NCBI RefSeq assembly: GCF_023554555.1
Contig: NZ_JAMJWC010000001.1
Location: 1,426,001-1,490,000 of the forward strand
Source of the DNA: Sphingobacterium sp. lm-10
Lineage (GTDB): Bacteria > Bacteroidota > Bacteroidia > Sphingobacteriales > Sphingobacteriaceae
DNA: 64,000 nt
Direction of reading: 5' to 3'
Part shown: positions 17,496 through 26,208 of the stretch, in pieces
Layout: the number at the start of each line of letters is the position of its first letter
How positions within the stretch are numbered: the first letter of the stretch is position 1
Notes under the pieces: model-generated
What the model was told of the DNA's origin: nothing
What the model saw: the letters and a program-made list of their open reading frames with translations, nothing else
Databases searched by the model: none
Program-made: the position numbers and the translations under genes

Positions 17496-18134
17496 CTAAG
17501 CGATTATAATAAGCTCCGAAGGTGGCGGTGGCAATTGATCCAATCCGATTACTTCTTTACCTGATTCCTCTACTTTGGTCGATGTTGTGGAAATGGAGGC
17601 GGTAACCCACTGAAAGAACTTGGAAATACTTTCCGAGTCTGCACTATCTAGTCGAACTACAGAATTCGCTATTTGCCTAAGCAATACATCATCAGCCCCC
17701 TGACCTGCCGCACAGCCTATAATCAATCCCTTATTGACATGTTTAAGTTTGTCACTTCCATGCTGCCAGTTGTCGGTAGGCACACCATCGGTCATGATAA
17801 AGATCAATGGCTTCCAATCGCCTTTTTGTTCGATTGTGGTCTTATAAAGTTCAGATTCCAATTTATCTGCCAATAAAGAAAGGGCGGCTCCCAGCGAAGT
17901 CAGCCCAGAGGCCTTGATGTCGACCATTTGAAAAGAGGCTAAATCGGTGAGCGGAACGATTTGCTTCGCTTCAGAATCGAATGTTATGATGCTCACGAAA
18001 GCGGTCTCTATCGCTTGAGGGTTTTGACGTAATGAATGCATCATCATTTGCACACCATTTTTTACTGCTTCGATAGGTTCTCCGGTCATCGAACCAGATG
18101 TGTCTAATAATAGATATACGGGTAGTCGTCTCAT
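17496..18134 (-). CDS. TerY-like vWA domain protein
   Basis: A 212-aa vWA protein starting MRRLPVYLLLDTSGSM, with intact MIDAS (DTSGS, TDGVPTD). The ATG at 18134 is chosen because the family begins exactly here and because it lies one base from the preceding terD stop codon; the open frame continues 46 codons upstream inside terD without family similarity. Strong similarity to the next vWA gene indicates tandem duplication. Part of the Ter operon's adaptor set. Confidence 0.85.
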   Translation of the reverse strand: MRRLPVYLLLDTSGSMTGEPIEAVKNGVQMMMHSLRQNPQAIETAFVSIITFDSEAKQIVPLTDLASFQMVDIKASGLTSLGAALSLLADKLESELYKTTIEQKGDWKPLIFIMTDGVPTDNWQHGSDKLKHVNKGLIIGCAAGQGADDVLLRQIANSVVRLDSADSESISKFFQWVTASISTTSTKVEESGKEVIGLDQLPPPPSELIIIA

Positions 18135-18135
18135 C

Positions 18136-18747
18136 TTATAAAAATTTCTGCTGAACAGTTGTGATGGTTTCTTGCAGCTTACGGTCTTTAGTAGGCTCTC
18201 CAATAGCATTAAATTTCCATTCACCTTGGCGCTTGTAAAACACTCCCAGTACCATGGATACATGACCGGCAAACCCTTCTCCTTTGGAAATATTATACGT
18301 CGCGAAAACTTCGTTCACACGAGAAGGAGTTCCTTCATATATGCGTATGGCTGCAAACGGAATCGTTCCAAAGTCATGTCCCCTATAGCTATTAAGCACA
18401 AACGCCACCTGTGTCACCTGATTACTAAGTCTAGAAAAATCAACGGTAATAATCTCATTGTCTAGGCCGTCATCGCCATCCATATCACCCGTTAGATCAT
18501 CTCCACTATGATGGATGGCTCCATCTTTGGATCTCAAACTACCAAAGTATACCACGTCAATACATTCCTTTTCATCATCGTAAAGAATACAACTGGCGTC
18601 CAGATCGACGGGTTCCTTATCGACCCCACCTAACCAATTTTTCTTTTCGATAGCCCCCCAATTCACACCTACACAAACGTTTTGCAGTAACGTACCATTA
18701 CCCTTTTTCAGGTTAATGCGCTGTCCCTTTTGCAGATTAATGCTCAT
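18136..18747 (-). CDS. TerD-family stress protein (TerZ/TerX-like)
   Basis: A 203-aa TerD-domain protein starting MSINLQKGQRINLKKG. Family hallmarks include VGVNWG, VDLDASCILYD and the acidic HHSGDDLTGDMDGDDG loop that binds calcium in characterised TerD proteins. Unlike its paralogues at 18752 and 20043 it has a lysine-rich insertion before the DLDAS motif. TerD proteins are cytoplasmic and associate with TerC and vWA partners in stress resistance. It sits 4 bp downstream of another terD gene. Confidence 0.9.
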   Translation of the reverse strand: MSINLQKGQRINLKKGNGTLLQNVCVGVNWGAIEKKNWLGGVDKEPVDLDASCILYDDEKECIDVVYFGSLRSKDGAIHHSGDDLTGDMDGDDGLDNEIITVDFSRLSNQVTQVAFVLNSYRGHDFGTIPFAAIRIYEGTPSRVNEVFATYNISKGEGFAGHVSMVLGVFYKRQGEWKFNAIGEPTKDRKLQETITTVQQKFL

Positions 18748-18751
18748 TTTT

Positions 18752-19306
18752 TTAATTATATTTAGTTAAATAATCTTCTAGTCCGCCTTTCATGCCTACG
18801 CCTACGGCTTCAAATTTCCAATCCCCATTTTTCTTGTAAATACGGCCGAATTCCACCGCTGTTTCTATCGAAAAATCTTCTTCTAACTCATACTTCAATA
18901 ATTCTTCATTGGAAAGGGTATTCACGATACGAATGAAGGAATTGCGCACCTGTCCAAAATTCTGTCCACGAGACAAGGCATCATGGATGGTGATGACAAT
19001 ACAAATCTCACTGGCTGCCTCTTCTATCTTAGAAAGGTCTACCAAAATTTGCTCGTCATCTCCTTCCCCATCTCCAGTTTGGTTGTCTCCGGTATGAATT
19101 AATGCCTCGTTAGGTGATTTCAAATTGTTATAGAATACGAAGTGTCGATCTGAAAGTATTTTCTTGTTTTCTCCCAGAACGAATACGGAAGCGTCTAAGT
19201 CAAATGCGCTTCCCGTGGATGAACTGTTCGTATCCCATCCTAAGCCGATCGTAAATTTGGGTGCATTGATATTTTCTCTTTGCCCTTTTTGTAAGTTGAT
19301 TGCCAT
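18752..19306 (-). CDS. terD: TerD-family stress protein
   Basis: A 184-aa classic TerD protein: MAINLQKGQR start, TIGLGWDTN, FDLDASVFVLG, the acidic HTGDNQTGDGEGDDEQ calcium-binding loop, and the C-terminal FGRIYKKNGDWKFEAVG segment. Length and motifs match TerD/TerE. Its nearest relative in the window is the 191-aa protein encoded at 20043. The symbol is by family; TerD and TerE cannot be told apart here. Confidence 0.9.
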   Translation of the reverse strand: MAINLQKGQRENINAPKFTIGLGWDTNSSSTGSAFDLDASVFVLGENKKILSDRHFVFYNNLKSPNEALIHTGDNQTGDGEGDDEQILVDLSKIEEAASEICIVITIHDALSRGQNFGQVRNSFIRIVNTLSNEELLKYELEEDFSIETAVEFGRIYKKNGDWKFEAVGVGMKGGLEDYLTKYN

Positions 19307-19380
19307 GATATAATATATTTTAATTTTAGGTGATGATATATGTTATCAATTCTATGATGATGATATCCGATCGTTATTGT

Positions 19381-20034
19381 TTATTTTGAACCTGCAGACC
19401 ACTTTAATCCCCATCCATACTTTTTGTCGCATTCGGCATGAGAATTATGAAACGTCACTAATTTTTTCACTTCAATGGACTGTGAGGAAAACAGCACTTC
19501 AGCAATTGCACAAAACTTTTGTACGCTTGATTGCGCACCCATCTGTACCTCTATTTCCGCGGTTCCGGGAACCTTAACCGTGACTATACCATTGGTTTCT
19601 TTCCATCGTGCGGCTCCCTCATATATGAAGCAGTATATCACGACCCTTTTCAAATCACTAATACCTGCCGGATTGATTATAATGTCCTCGCCGGATCCAG
19701 AACTCGTACCTCTATCATCTCCAGCGTGCCATACCCATGGCTCCGATACGTATCGGCCTTGTCTAGTTTTTCTATCTTTTGCCCCTCCTCTTCCGCCAGA
19801 GAATTGAAGTCCATCTATTACATTTCGTTCGCCGTTGTTTAACTCGTAGAAACAACCCAGATCTAAATCAATATCTTTACTAAACAGACTTCCAAATAAG
19901 CCTATTTTTTTACCATTAGACCAGTTAAGGTGGATATTTATTTCATCCGTAATTGGACCTACCTGCTTAGAAAGGTCAATAAAATGTGTATCGCCCTTTT
20001 TTTCAAGCGTGATCTTTTGAAGGTTAATAGCCAT
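19381..20034 (-). CDS. TerA-like stress protein
   Basis: A 217-aa divergent TerD-superfamily protein. It starts MAINLQKITLEKKG, has IHLNWS and IDLDLGCFYEL in place of the usual GLGWD and DLDAS, and an acidic WHAGDDRGTSSGSGEDI loop. The C-terminal half (VKVPGTAEIEVQMG...SAGSK) fits TerA-type proteins. It is placed between two terD genes with 74 and 8 bp spacing. A cytoplasmic, metal-binding role in the Ter complex is inferred from the family. Confidence 0.8.
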   Translation of the reverse strand: MAINLQKITLEKKGDTHFIDLSKQVGPITDEINIHLNWSNGKKIGLFGSLFSKDIDLDLGCFYELNNGERNVIDGLQFSGGRGGAKDRKTRQGRYVSEPWVWHAGDDRGTSSGSGEDIIINPAGISDLKRVVIYCFIYEGAARWKETNGIVTVKVPGTAEIEVQMGAQSSVQKFCAIAEVLFSSQSIEVKKLVTFHNSHAECDKKYGWGLKWSAGSK

Positions 20035-20042
20035 AATTGTTA

Positions 20043-20618
20043 TTATTTTATAATTTGTCCTTTATAGTATTTCGACAGGAAAAATGCTAGATCCTCTTTA
20101 TAACCTATACCAGAAGCCTCAAACTTCCAATGCTGATTTCGGCGATATAGCCTTCCAAACTCTACCGCTGTTTCAAGGGAAAAATCTTCTCCTAATTCAT
20201 ACTTTGCCACTTCTTGGCCAGTGCTATCGTCCACGATCCGTATATAAGAATTTCTCACCTGTCCATAGTTTTGTCTCCTCACTATCGCATCGTGAATAGT
20301 GACCACGAAGGATATTTCCTGTACTCTTTCGTCAACTTTGGATAAATCAATTTGTATACTCTCATCATCTCCATCCGCACTATTGCCACCTGTTGGATCG
20401 TCGCCTGTATGATGTAGTGCACCATCGGGAGAATCCGTGTTGCCGTAGAAAATAAAAAAATGTTCAGCGGGGATATGCTGAGATTGGTCAACCATAAATG
20501 CGGAAGCGTCTAGGTCAAAATCTTCGCCTGTGCCCTCGTTTGGATCCCAACCAAGACCAATAGTTATCTTAGTGAGTCCTACCTCTATCCGTTGTCCCTT
20601 TTGTAGATTAATAGCCAT
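20043..20618 (-). CDS. terD: TerD-family stress protein, first gene of the Ter operon
   Basis: A 191-aa TerD protein: MAINLQKGQRIEVG, TIGLGWDPNEG, FDLDASAFMVD, acidic loop HHTGDDPTGGNSADGDDE, and the C-terminal FGRLYRRNQHWKFEASG. It is the first of ten closely spaced minus-strand genes running to terC, so transcription presumably starts in the 20619-21013 interval. It duplicates the protein at 18752. Confidence 0.9.
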   Translation of the reverse strand: MAINLQKGQRIEVGLTKITIGLGWDPNEGTGEDFDLDASAFMVDQSQHIPAEHFFIFYGNTDSPDGALHHTGDDPTGGNSADGDDESIQIDLSKVDERVQEISFVVTIHDAIVRRQNYGQVRNSYIRIVDDSTGQEVAKYELGEDFSLETAVEFGRLYRRNQHWKFEASGIGYKEDLAFFLSKYYKGQIIK

Positions 20619-21013
20619 ACCTTAATATTTTACTCGTAAAATTTATCTTCTTTTTCCAAACCTCTAGACAGCTCGCTAATCCTTCCCTCTAAACCCAGTT
20701 TGGATTTGCTTTCCTATCGTGTTAGTTTAGTTTCGAATCCTTTCGATGTACAAATGTATCCTGATCAACAGGTCCATAGTTATGGGAAACCGTAACATCT
20801 AGCAGAGGCATTGAAATAATTAAGATTTTAGCATGAAAAATAAAATGGCTAGTTCCTCTTTGACAGGTTGCTTCAAGCAACTATGAGTGTTGATTTTGAC
20901 TTGAGATATGATCAAAACAGAGTCACAAAAAGAGCACTATAAAGATTGAGGCTTTTACCAATAGCAGGAAACATTCTTTTTACTATTTTTGAGAGCTGTT
21001 TTAAATAATGTGA
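20619..21013. other. divergent intergenic region between the Ter operon and a histidine kinase
   Basis: About 395 bp with no gene. It must hold the Ter operon promoter (minus) and the kinase promoter (plus). A minus-strand TACATTTG at 20758-20751 matches a -7 box, but I find no TTTG at the right distance. No terminator or repeat seen. Confidence 0.4.
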
Positions 21014-23764
21014 ATGTTCATGATCACTCCTTTTTTTTCCGGTAGCAATCAAGTATTGCTGGAAATACTTAATCAATCGAATCAGGCTACTGCAATTTAC
21101 ACGGGCCCCGAACTAACTATCCAATTAGCAAACAATAGTATGCTCAAATTTTGGGGCAAAGATAAGTCGGTAGTAGGCAATAAATTCGAAGACGCATTAC
21201 CCGAATTACATGGACAGCCATTTCCGAGTATTTTAAAAGAAGTTTGGAACTCCGGAACGCTATACGCAGGAAAGCAAATGGAGGCGGCTCTGGAAATTAA
21301 TGGCAGCCTAGTAAGATCTTATTTCGATTTTGTTTACCAACCAATATTCGACAAATCGGGTAACATCTTGTGCATACTACATACCGCTTGGGATGTCAGC
21401 GAGCGTGTTGCTGCATGGAAATTGGTTAAGGAAAAGGAAGAAAATGAACAACTTATAAATGAAGAACTTGAAGCGGCAAATGAAGAATATCGTTCTACTA
21501 ATGAAGATCTTGAAGAAGCCAATGAGCGGCTTAACAAAACCCATGATAGATTAGTATACACCGAACACAGGATGCAGCAACTCGTAAGTTCAACTCCTGT
21601 TGGCTTAACATTGCTTCGAGGACCAAATATGATCATCGAGTCTGCGAATCAGGGAGTATTAGAAATTTGGGGACACAAACAAGAAGAAGTAATCGGTAAA
21701 CCCATGCTGGAAGTATTTCCATTATTAAAAGGGCAAGTATTTTCTGTTGAACTTGATAAGGTATTTTCATCTGCTGAGAAAGTATCTTTGATAGAAGTTG
21801 TTGACTCTTCCCGCGAAAATGGATCTGAAGGCAGAAAATATTTGAGTATAGACTTTTCTCCGCTTCTCGATACGAACGGAAATGTCGATGCCATTATGGC
21901 AACCGTGAGGGATACAACGGAGCAGGTTGTCGCGAAAATCGCTTTAGAAGAAAGTGAAACACAATTAAGCGAATACAATGAAGAGCTGGCTGTACTTAAT
22001 GAAGAGCTACAGACAACAAATGAGGAGCTTGCCACAATAAACGAAGAATACAACTCCACAAATGAACAGCTGGAGGACTATAATCAGGCGATACAATCAA
22101 TTAACAATAAGCTCACAGAAAAGAACGAGAATTTAAACACGGTTAATGTCGGCTATCAAAATGAAAATAAAAGTCTTAGTTCAGATAATAAGAGTTTATC
22201 AAAAGACAATAAGAATCTCCGTACGCTAAACAATGCAGTTACAAAGCTCAACAATAAGCTAATTGATAGTGAAGCCGTTTTTAAAAACCTTATTGCACAG
22301 TCGCCGATTGCTATTATGCTGCTAAAGGGTGAAGATTTGATTGTCACGATTATTAATTCGCCTATGTTGGAACTTATCGACAGGGATGACAGTATCATTG
22401 GAAAATCATTGCTTGAAGAAATTCCAGAGCTAGTTGGCCAGCCAGCTGCTATTAAGCTTATTCAGACATTTAGAGATGGTTCAGCACGCGTTGAATTCTC
22501 CAGTCCGGTCAGCCTGATGCGAAATGGAGATTTAGTCGAGGGATTTTATAACTTCAGCTACGCCCCGTACATGGAAGATGGGCACGTGACTGGCGTTATT
22601 GACATGGTTGTAGATGTCACGACAGAAATAGCGGCAATTCGAGAGCGTGATGAAACGATTCGGGAGAAAACTTTACTGGAGGATACTTTAAGAAATAGCG
22701 AACAAAGGCTTCAGGGAATTCTTGAAACGATGGCCGAAGGTGTGGGAATTATCGATGTCAATGGTCAGCTAGTTTACGCGAACCCAATGGCACAACAAAT
22801 TCTGGGACTTACGTTAAGTGAAATAGAAGACCGCACCTATGATGATCCGCGTTGGCAAAATCTTCGTTTAGACGGCAGCCCTCTTCCAGAAGAAGAGCAC
22901 CCCATGTCGATCATGATGTCCACAGGCCGGCCTGTGTTCGATGTGGAAATAGGATTGCAACCGCCTAATAGGGATAGGTCTTACATATCAATCAACGCAG
23001 CGCCTATTTTTGATGATCAGGGAAATCTGAGCGGAGGAATCGGAACTTTTATGGATGTCACATCAAGAAGGCTTATTTCACAAAGTAAGGATGATTTTAT
23101 CAGCATTGCCAGCCATGAACTTAAAACCCCTGTAACATCTTTAAAAGCCTCCTTACAATTATTAGAAAGGGCACACAAGAGATTGCCGGAGGAAACCAGA
23201 GAAAAACTAATCTCACAATCCATCAGAAGTCTTGAGAACCTCTCCCGCTTAATAAGCGATTTACTGGATACTAGCCGAATGGAACAAGGGCAGATGAAAA
23301 TTGAAAAAAAACTATTCTCCCTAGATGAACTCTTTGACGATTGCTGTTCCCATATCGCTAAAACTTCCAAAAAGAAAATCATTTTTAAAGGTGAAAAAGC
23401 GCAGTTGATTCTTGCTGATAATCAACAGATCGGTCAAGTGCTCATCAACTTCATTACCAATGCTATTAAATATGCACCAGACTCTGTCGAAATTATCGTA
23501 AATGCTAGGTTGAATTCCGATGCCGAAATAAAGATAAGTGTACAAGATTTTGGACCGGGAATTGAAGAGGAAAAATCAAAACATCTTTTCAACCGTTATT
23601 ATAGAGCAGATTACAAAGGTCAAAAGTTCACAGGACTCGGGTTAGGTTTATATATCTGTGCAGAGATCATTAAAAATCATGGAGGTACAATCGGCGTGGA
23701 TAGTGTACTGGGAGAAGGAAGCGAATTCTGGTTTACTTTACCTTTAGAAAGTTCAAAGCATTAA
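21014..23764 (+). CDS. multi-PAS cytoplasmic sensor histidine kinase
   Basis: The protein is 916 aa with no TM segment. Order: PAS (about 10-130), coiled coil (135-185), PAS (190-300), long coiled coil (305-425), PAS (430-545), PAS (560-685), then HisKA and HATPase_c. Catalytic motifs are intact: ASHELKTP with His701, QVLINFITNAIKYAP, VQDFGPGIEEE and TGLGLGLY. The coiled coils contain runs such as LNEELQTTNEELATINEEYN, known from Bacteroidota PAS kinases, and an odd SLSSDNKSLSKDNKNL repeat. It probably senses a soluble ligand or redox state. The receiver 86 bp downstream is the likely partner. An alternative ATG lies two codons in. Confidence 0.9.
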   Translation: MFMITPFFSGSNQVLLEILNQSNQATAIYTGPELTIQLANNSMLKFWGKDKSVVGNKFEDALPELHGQPFPSILKEVWNSGTLYAGKQMEAALEINGSLVRSYFDFVYQPIFDKSGNILCILHTAWDVSERVAAWKLVKEKEENEQLINEELEAANEEYRSTNEDLEEANERLNKTHDRLVYTEHRMQQLVSSTPVGLTLLRGPNMIIESANQGVLEIWGHKQEEVIGKPMLEVFPLLKGQVFSVELDKVFSSAEKVSLIEVVDSSRENGSEGRKYLSIDFSPLLDTNGNVDAIMATVRDTTEQVVAKIALEESETQLSEYNEELAVLNEELQTTNEELATINEEYNSTNEQLEDYNQAIQSINNKLTEKNENLNTVNVGYQNENKSLSSDNKSLSKDNKNLRTLNNAVTKLNNKLIDSEAVFKNLIAQSPIAIMLLKGEDLIVTIINSPMLELIDRDDSIIGKSLLEEIPELVGQPAAIKLIQTFRDGSARVEFSSPVSLMRNGDLVEGFYNFSYAPYMEDGHVTGVIDMVVDVTTEIAAIRERDETIREKTLLEDTLRNSEQRLQGILETMAEGVGIIDVNGQLVYANPMAQQILGLTLSEIEDRTYDDPRWQNLRLDGSPLPEEEHPMSIMMSTGRPVFDVEIGLQPPNRDRSYISINAAPIFDDQGNLSGGIGTFMDVTSRRLISQSKDDFISIASHELKTPVTSLKASLQLLERAHKRLPEETREKLISQSIRSLENLSRLISDLLDTSRMEQGQMKIEKKLFSLDELFDDCCSHIAKTSKKKIIFKGEKAQLILADNQQIGQVLINFITNAIKYAPDSVEIIVNARLNSDAEIKISVQDFGPGIEEEKSKHLFNRYYRADYKGQKFTGLGLGLYICAEIIKNHGGTIGVDSVLGEGSEFWFTLPLESSKH

Positions 23765-23850
23765 GTCGGTGTAAATTTAAAGACATAACTATTGAACGTT
23801 TGGGAAACAAATCTACTACACCTCTGTTGATATATCAATAATATGATGGT

Positions 23851-24207
23851 ATGAGAACAATATTTTTATTAGAGGATGACGAAGGTATAAGAGATGTTTT
23901 GGAGATTTTATTAAGCTCAGAGGGTTACCTCGTCCAATCTTTTGCAAGTATAGAAGAATTCAATAACAGAGATATTTCTGTCTCGCCCAACTTATATATT
24001 TTTGACGTGATGCTACCTGATGGATCTGGAATTGATCTCTGCAAAGAGATTAAGAAGAATCCAACAAATGATGATATTCCTGTTGTAATCATGAGTGCGC
24101 ATGCATACCTGAAGGATATTAAAGACGTTTGTGATCCTCAAGATTTTATTACTAAGCCTTTTGAAATAAATCATTTATTAGAAAGAATAAAACTCGCTTT
24201 GGATTAA
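23851..24207 (+). CDS. single-domain response regulator
   Basis: A 118-aa CheY-like receiver. It has the acidic pair LEDDEG, phosphoacceptor Asp52 in IFDVMLPDGSG, the Ser of VVIMSAH and Lys in ITKPFE. There is no output domain, so it probably acts in a phosphorelay or by protein contact. It follows the multi-PAS kinase in the same orientation. Whether the two share a transcript is not certain. Confidence 0.9.
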   Translation: MRTIFLLEDDEGIRDVLEILLSSEGYLVQSFASIEEFNNRDISVSPNLYIFDVMLPDGSGIDLCKEIKKNPTNDDIPVVIMSAHAYLKDIKDVCDPQDFITKPFEINHLLERIKLALD

Positions 24208-24568
24208 ATCAATCATTGCTGTATTTACTTTTGGCATGAGCAATTCTGCTAATTATTACTCTTGAAAAACCATCTTTTCCAATCGCAATCCACAGTAAGT
24301 ATGTCCACCCATATTGTGACAACGGCGTGTATGTTTTTATTTTCAAAAAATAGCTAACTCACATCTTCTATAAAACCCTATTAACTGATTATGCATTGCC
24401 ACACTATTCATAGTTATAGGCGTAATCATCCTATATAAATACTGGTTTTCGTGGATTTTTTTGAGATCTCTTTTCAGGTAAATTTGACATTGAGCACTGC
24501 TAGCGGTGCAATAAAGTGGCTGGGTTTTAAGGTTGCTCGATAAGTCAAAATTTAAAGGAAACATATAT
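24208..24568. other. intergenic region, no feature recognised
   Basis: About 360 bp between the receiver gene and the DUF4468 gene. An open frame on the opposite strand mostly overlaps the DUF4468 gene and lacks a recognisable product, so it is not called. No terminator or promoter was convincing. Confidence 0.4.
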
Positions 24569-25162
24569 ATGAAGAAAATAATATACCTCGTCGTACTGTT
24601 ACTGTTTGCTGAACTAGGGTATGCCCAATATTTTACCCTAACACCGAGTGGATTTGTTTCAAATGACCGCGCGGAATATACTGTGATCGATTTTCCGAAT
24701 GTAAAACAGGAGGTTCTGTATAAAAATGTACTTAATGCACTTTCTTCCATGTACAGAGATCCTAAAGAGGTATTGAGTCTGATCGATGGAGAAGGTATTA
24801 CCATCAAAGGATATGAGAAGGAGGTTATCGCTGATAAGGTTAAAATATCCCCGCTGCAAATAGGCAAAACAACGTATAAATACGACATATCCTATACCCT
24901 ATCCATTCAATTTAAAGATGATAAAGTTCGTATCAACCGCCCCTCTTTTGAGTGTAGGAGATGGTATGAAAGTGGTTATAAATCTGGATGGGCGACCGGC
25001 TGGACCTACCTCGCGCTTGTTAAAGACAAAAATGCAAAGTACGCTGTCTTTGACAAAAATGGACAAATTATTTCTCAAGAAGCTTTTGACGGGCTACAAC
25101 AGCATTTCAACGGCTTGATAAAAGAGATTATTGACAAATCTAAGGTGGTAAATAACTGGTAG
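24569..25162 (+). CDS. exported DUF4468-like protein
   Basis: The protein has a clear signal peptide (MKKIIYLVVLLLFAELGYAQ) with cleavage after AYAQ-like GYAQ. The mature part, about 175 aa, has the layout of DUF4468 (TBP-like fold) proteins common in Bacteroidota: YTVIDFPNVKQEVLYKNVL, a short beta-rich core and a helix-rich end. The ATG at 24569 is chosen because the signal peptide starts there and AAAGGA lies just upstream; the frame is open 12 codons further. Function unknown. It converges on the DUF1697 gene with a 26-bp gap. Confidence 0.7.
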   Translation: MKKIIYLVVLLLFAELGYAQYFTLTPSGFVSNDRAEYTVIDFPNVKQEVLYKNVLNALSSMYRDPKEVLSLIDGEGITIKGYEKEVIADKVKISPLQIGKTTYKYDISYTLSIQFKDDKVRINRPSFECRRWYESGYKSGWATGWTYLALVKDKNAKYAVFDKNGQIISQEAFDGLQQHFNGLIKEIIDKSKVVNNW

Positions 25163-25188
25163 GTATGGCTATATTTTAACGCTATTGA

Positions 25189-25740
25189 TTACTCACATAA
25201 TTTAGTAGCCAGATCTAATAGTTTTAAAGTGGTATTCCAATTACGCGTTGTCGCGGCGACTCCCAGCTTAGCTTCAAGAAAATTGTTATTCAACTTTGTT
25301 CTTCCATACCCATTTGGACAATATAGATAAACCGCACGGGAAGAAATGGCAATTTCTTCTTCCGGATGTTTTTTTCCGATGATCAAGGCATCGTCAGTAA
25401 TTTGAATATTATGTGCTAAAAATGTAACATATAAGAATGCGTTATTTGTCTCCTTGTTCTTAGCGTATGGATTACCGCCAATCACTTTTCTAAGAACATC
25501 CACCGTTAGCACAATTACAGCGGCTTTAAATAGAAATTGTGTTTCAATTTTTTCGCTGATTGCTTTTTCTAAATTCTTAATATCGGTAATATCGGTTGAA
25601 AAAATTACATTTCCACTCTGCACATATGTTTGTACATTTTTAAATTGTAGATCTTCATACATCTTCTTTAGATCAGCCATCTTGACCTTATTATGACCTC
25701 CTACATTTATCCCTCTCAATATTGAGATATAAATTTCCAT
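25189..25740 (-). CDS. DUF1697 domain protein
   Basis: A 183-aa protein with the DUF1697 opening YISILRGINVGGHNKVKMAD followed by LKKMYEDLQFKNVQTYVQSGNVIF. This GINVGG...YVQSGN pattern defines the family across bacteria. It is soluble, single-domain and of usual length. Function unknown. It is transcribed alone. Confidence 0.9.
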   Translation of the reverse strand: MEIYISILRGINVGGHNKVKMADLKKMYEDLQFKNVQTYVQSGNVIFSTDITDIKNLEKAISEKIETQFLFKAAVIVLTVDVLRKVIGGNPYAKNKETNNAFLYVTFLAHNIQITDDALIIGKKHPEEEIAISSRAVYLYCPNGYGRTKLNNNFLEAKLGVAATTRNWNTTLKLLDLATKLCE

Positions 25741-25885
25741 TTTTCAGCTTAGATTAATGCTTTTTATAAGAACAGTAATTATCTCATGAAGGTAAATATA
25801 CGCGACATATGGTTAAAAAATGGTAAAGATTCTCGATTTATAGTGAAGACACACATTTTCGTAAAAGTCAGCTGCTTTTTTAGTC

Positions 25886-26062
25886 CTACTCTAGACCTCT
25901 CTCTTTAATCTTTTTATTTGTCTTGCGTAATGCAGTTAAACTTGGGAGTATACTTAGTGGGAGACAAATTGCGCCAACCAACATCAGATATTGTTTAGTG
26001 GTTAGTGCGATATATGCAATAATCGTAATAAAAATAGCAGAGGAAATAGCTGTTCCAACATT
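25886..26062 (-). pseudogene. C-terminal remnant of a small membrane protein gene
   Basis: A 58-codon stretch ends at TAG (25886-25888). It reads like a protein C-terminus: two hydrophobic segments (AIFITIIAYIAL and LMLVGAICLPLSIL) followed by a basic tail (LRKTNKKIKERGLE). A stop codon closes the frame immediately upstream and no ATG lies near the beginning, so the front appears lost. The hydrophobic-then-basic order argues against chance, but the family is not identifiable. Confidence 0.35.
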
Positions 26063-26082
26063 CCCCTACGTACCCTTAAAAC

Positions 26083-26116
26083 AAAAGTGCTTCAAGAAGT
26101 ATCTCGAAGCACTTTT
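26083..26116 (-). terminator. terminator of the GntR/ABC operon
   Basis: Eleven-base arms (26083-26093 and 26106-26116) enclose a 12-nt loop. On the minus strand it is followed by TTTTG TTTT and lies about 90 nt beyond the last gene of the ABC operon. Confidence 0.65.
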
Positions 26117-26208
26117 AATTTAGCAATGGCTTTTACAGTTTTTCTATTATTGTCCAGATCAATGCTATGATCTGATACATATATTTCATAATCAAGAGTA
26201 TCATCGTG

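Larger units (their letters stand above)
25741..26208. other. gene-poor region with a coding remnant and a terminator
   Basis: About 470 bp between the DUF1697 gene and the ABC operon. It contains a minus-strand remnant of a membrane-protein gene (25886-26062) and the hairpin at 26083-26116. Nothing else was recognised. Confidence 0.45.

Noticed and set aside
24343..24888. 181-codon minus-strand frame
   Set aside because: Mostly overlaps the DUF4468 gene, which has a clear signal peptide and coding character.
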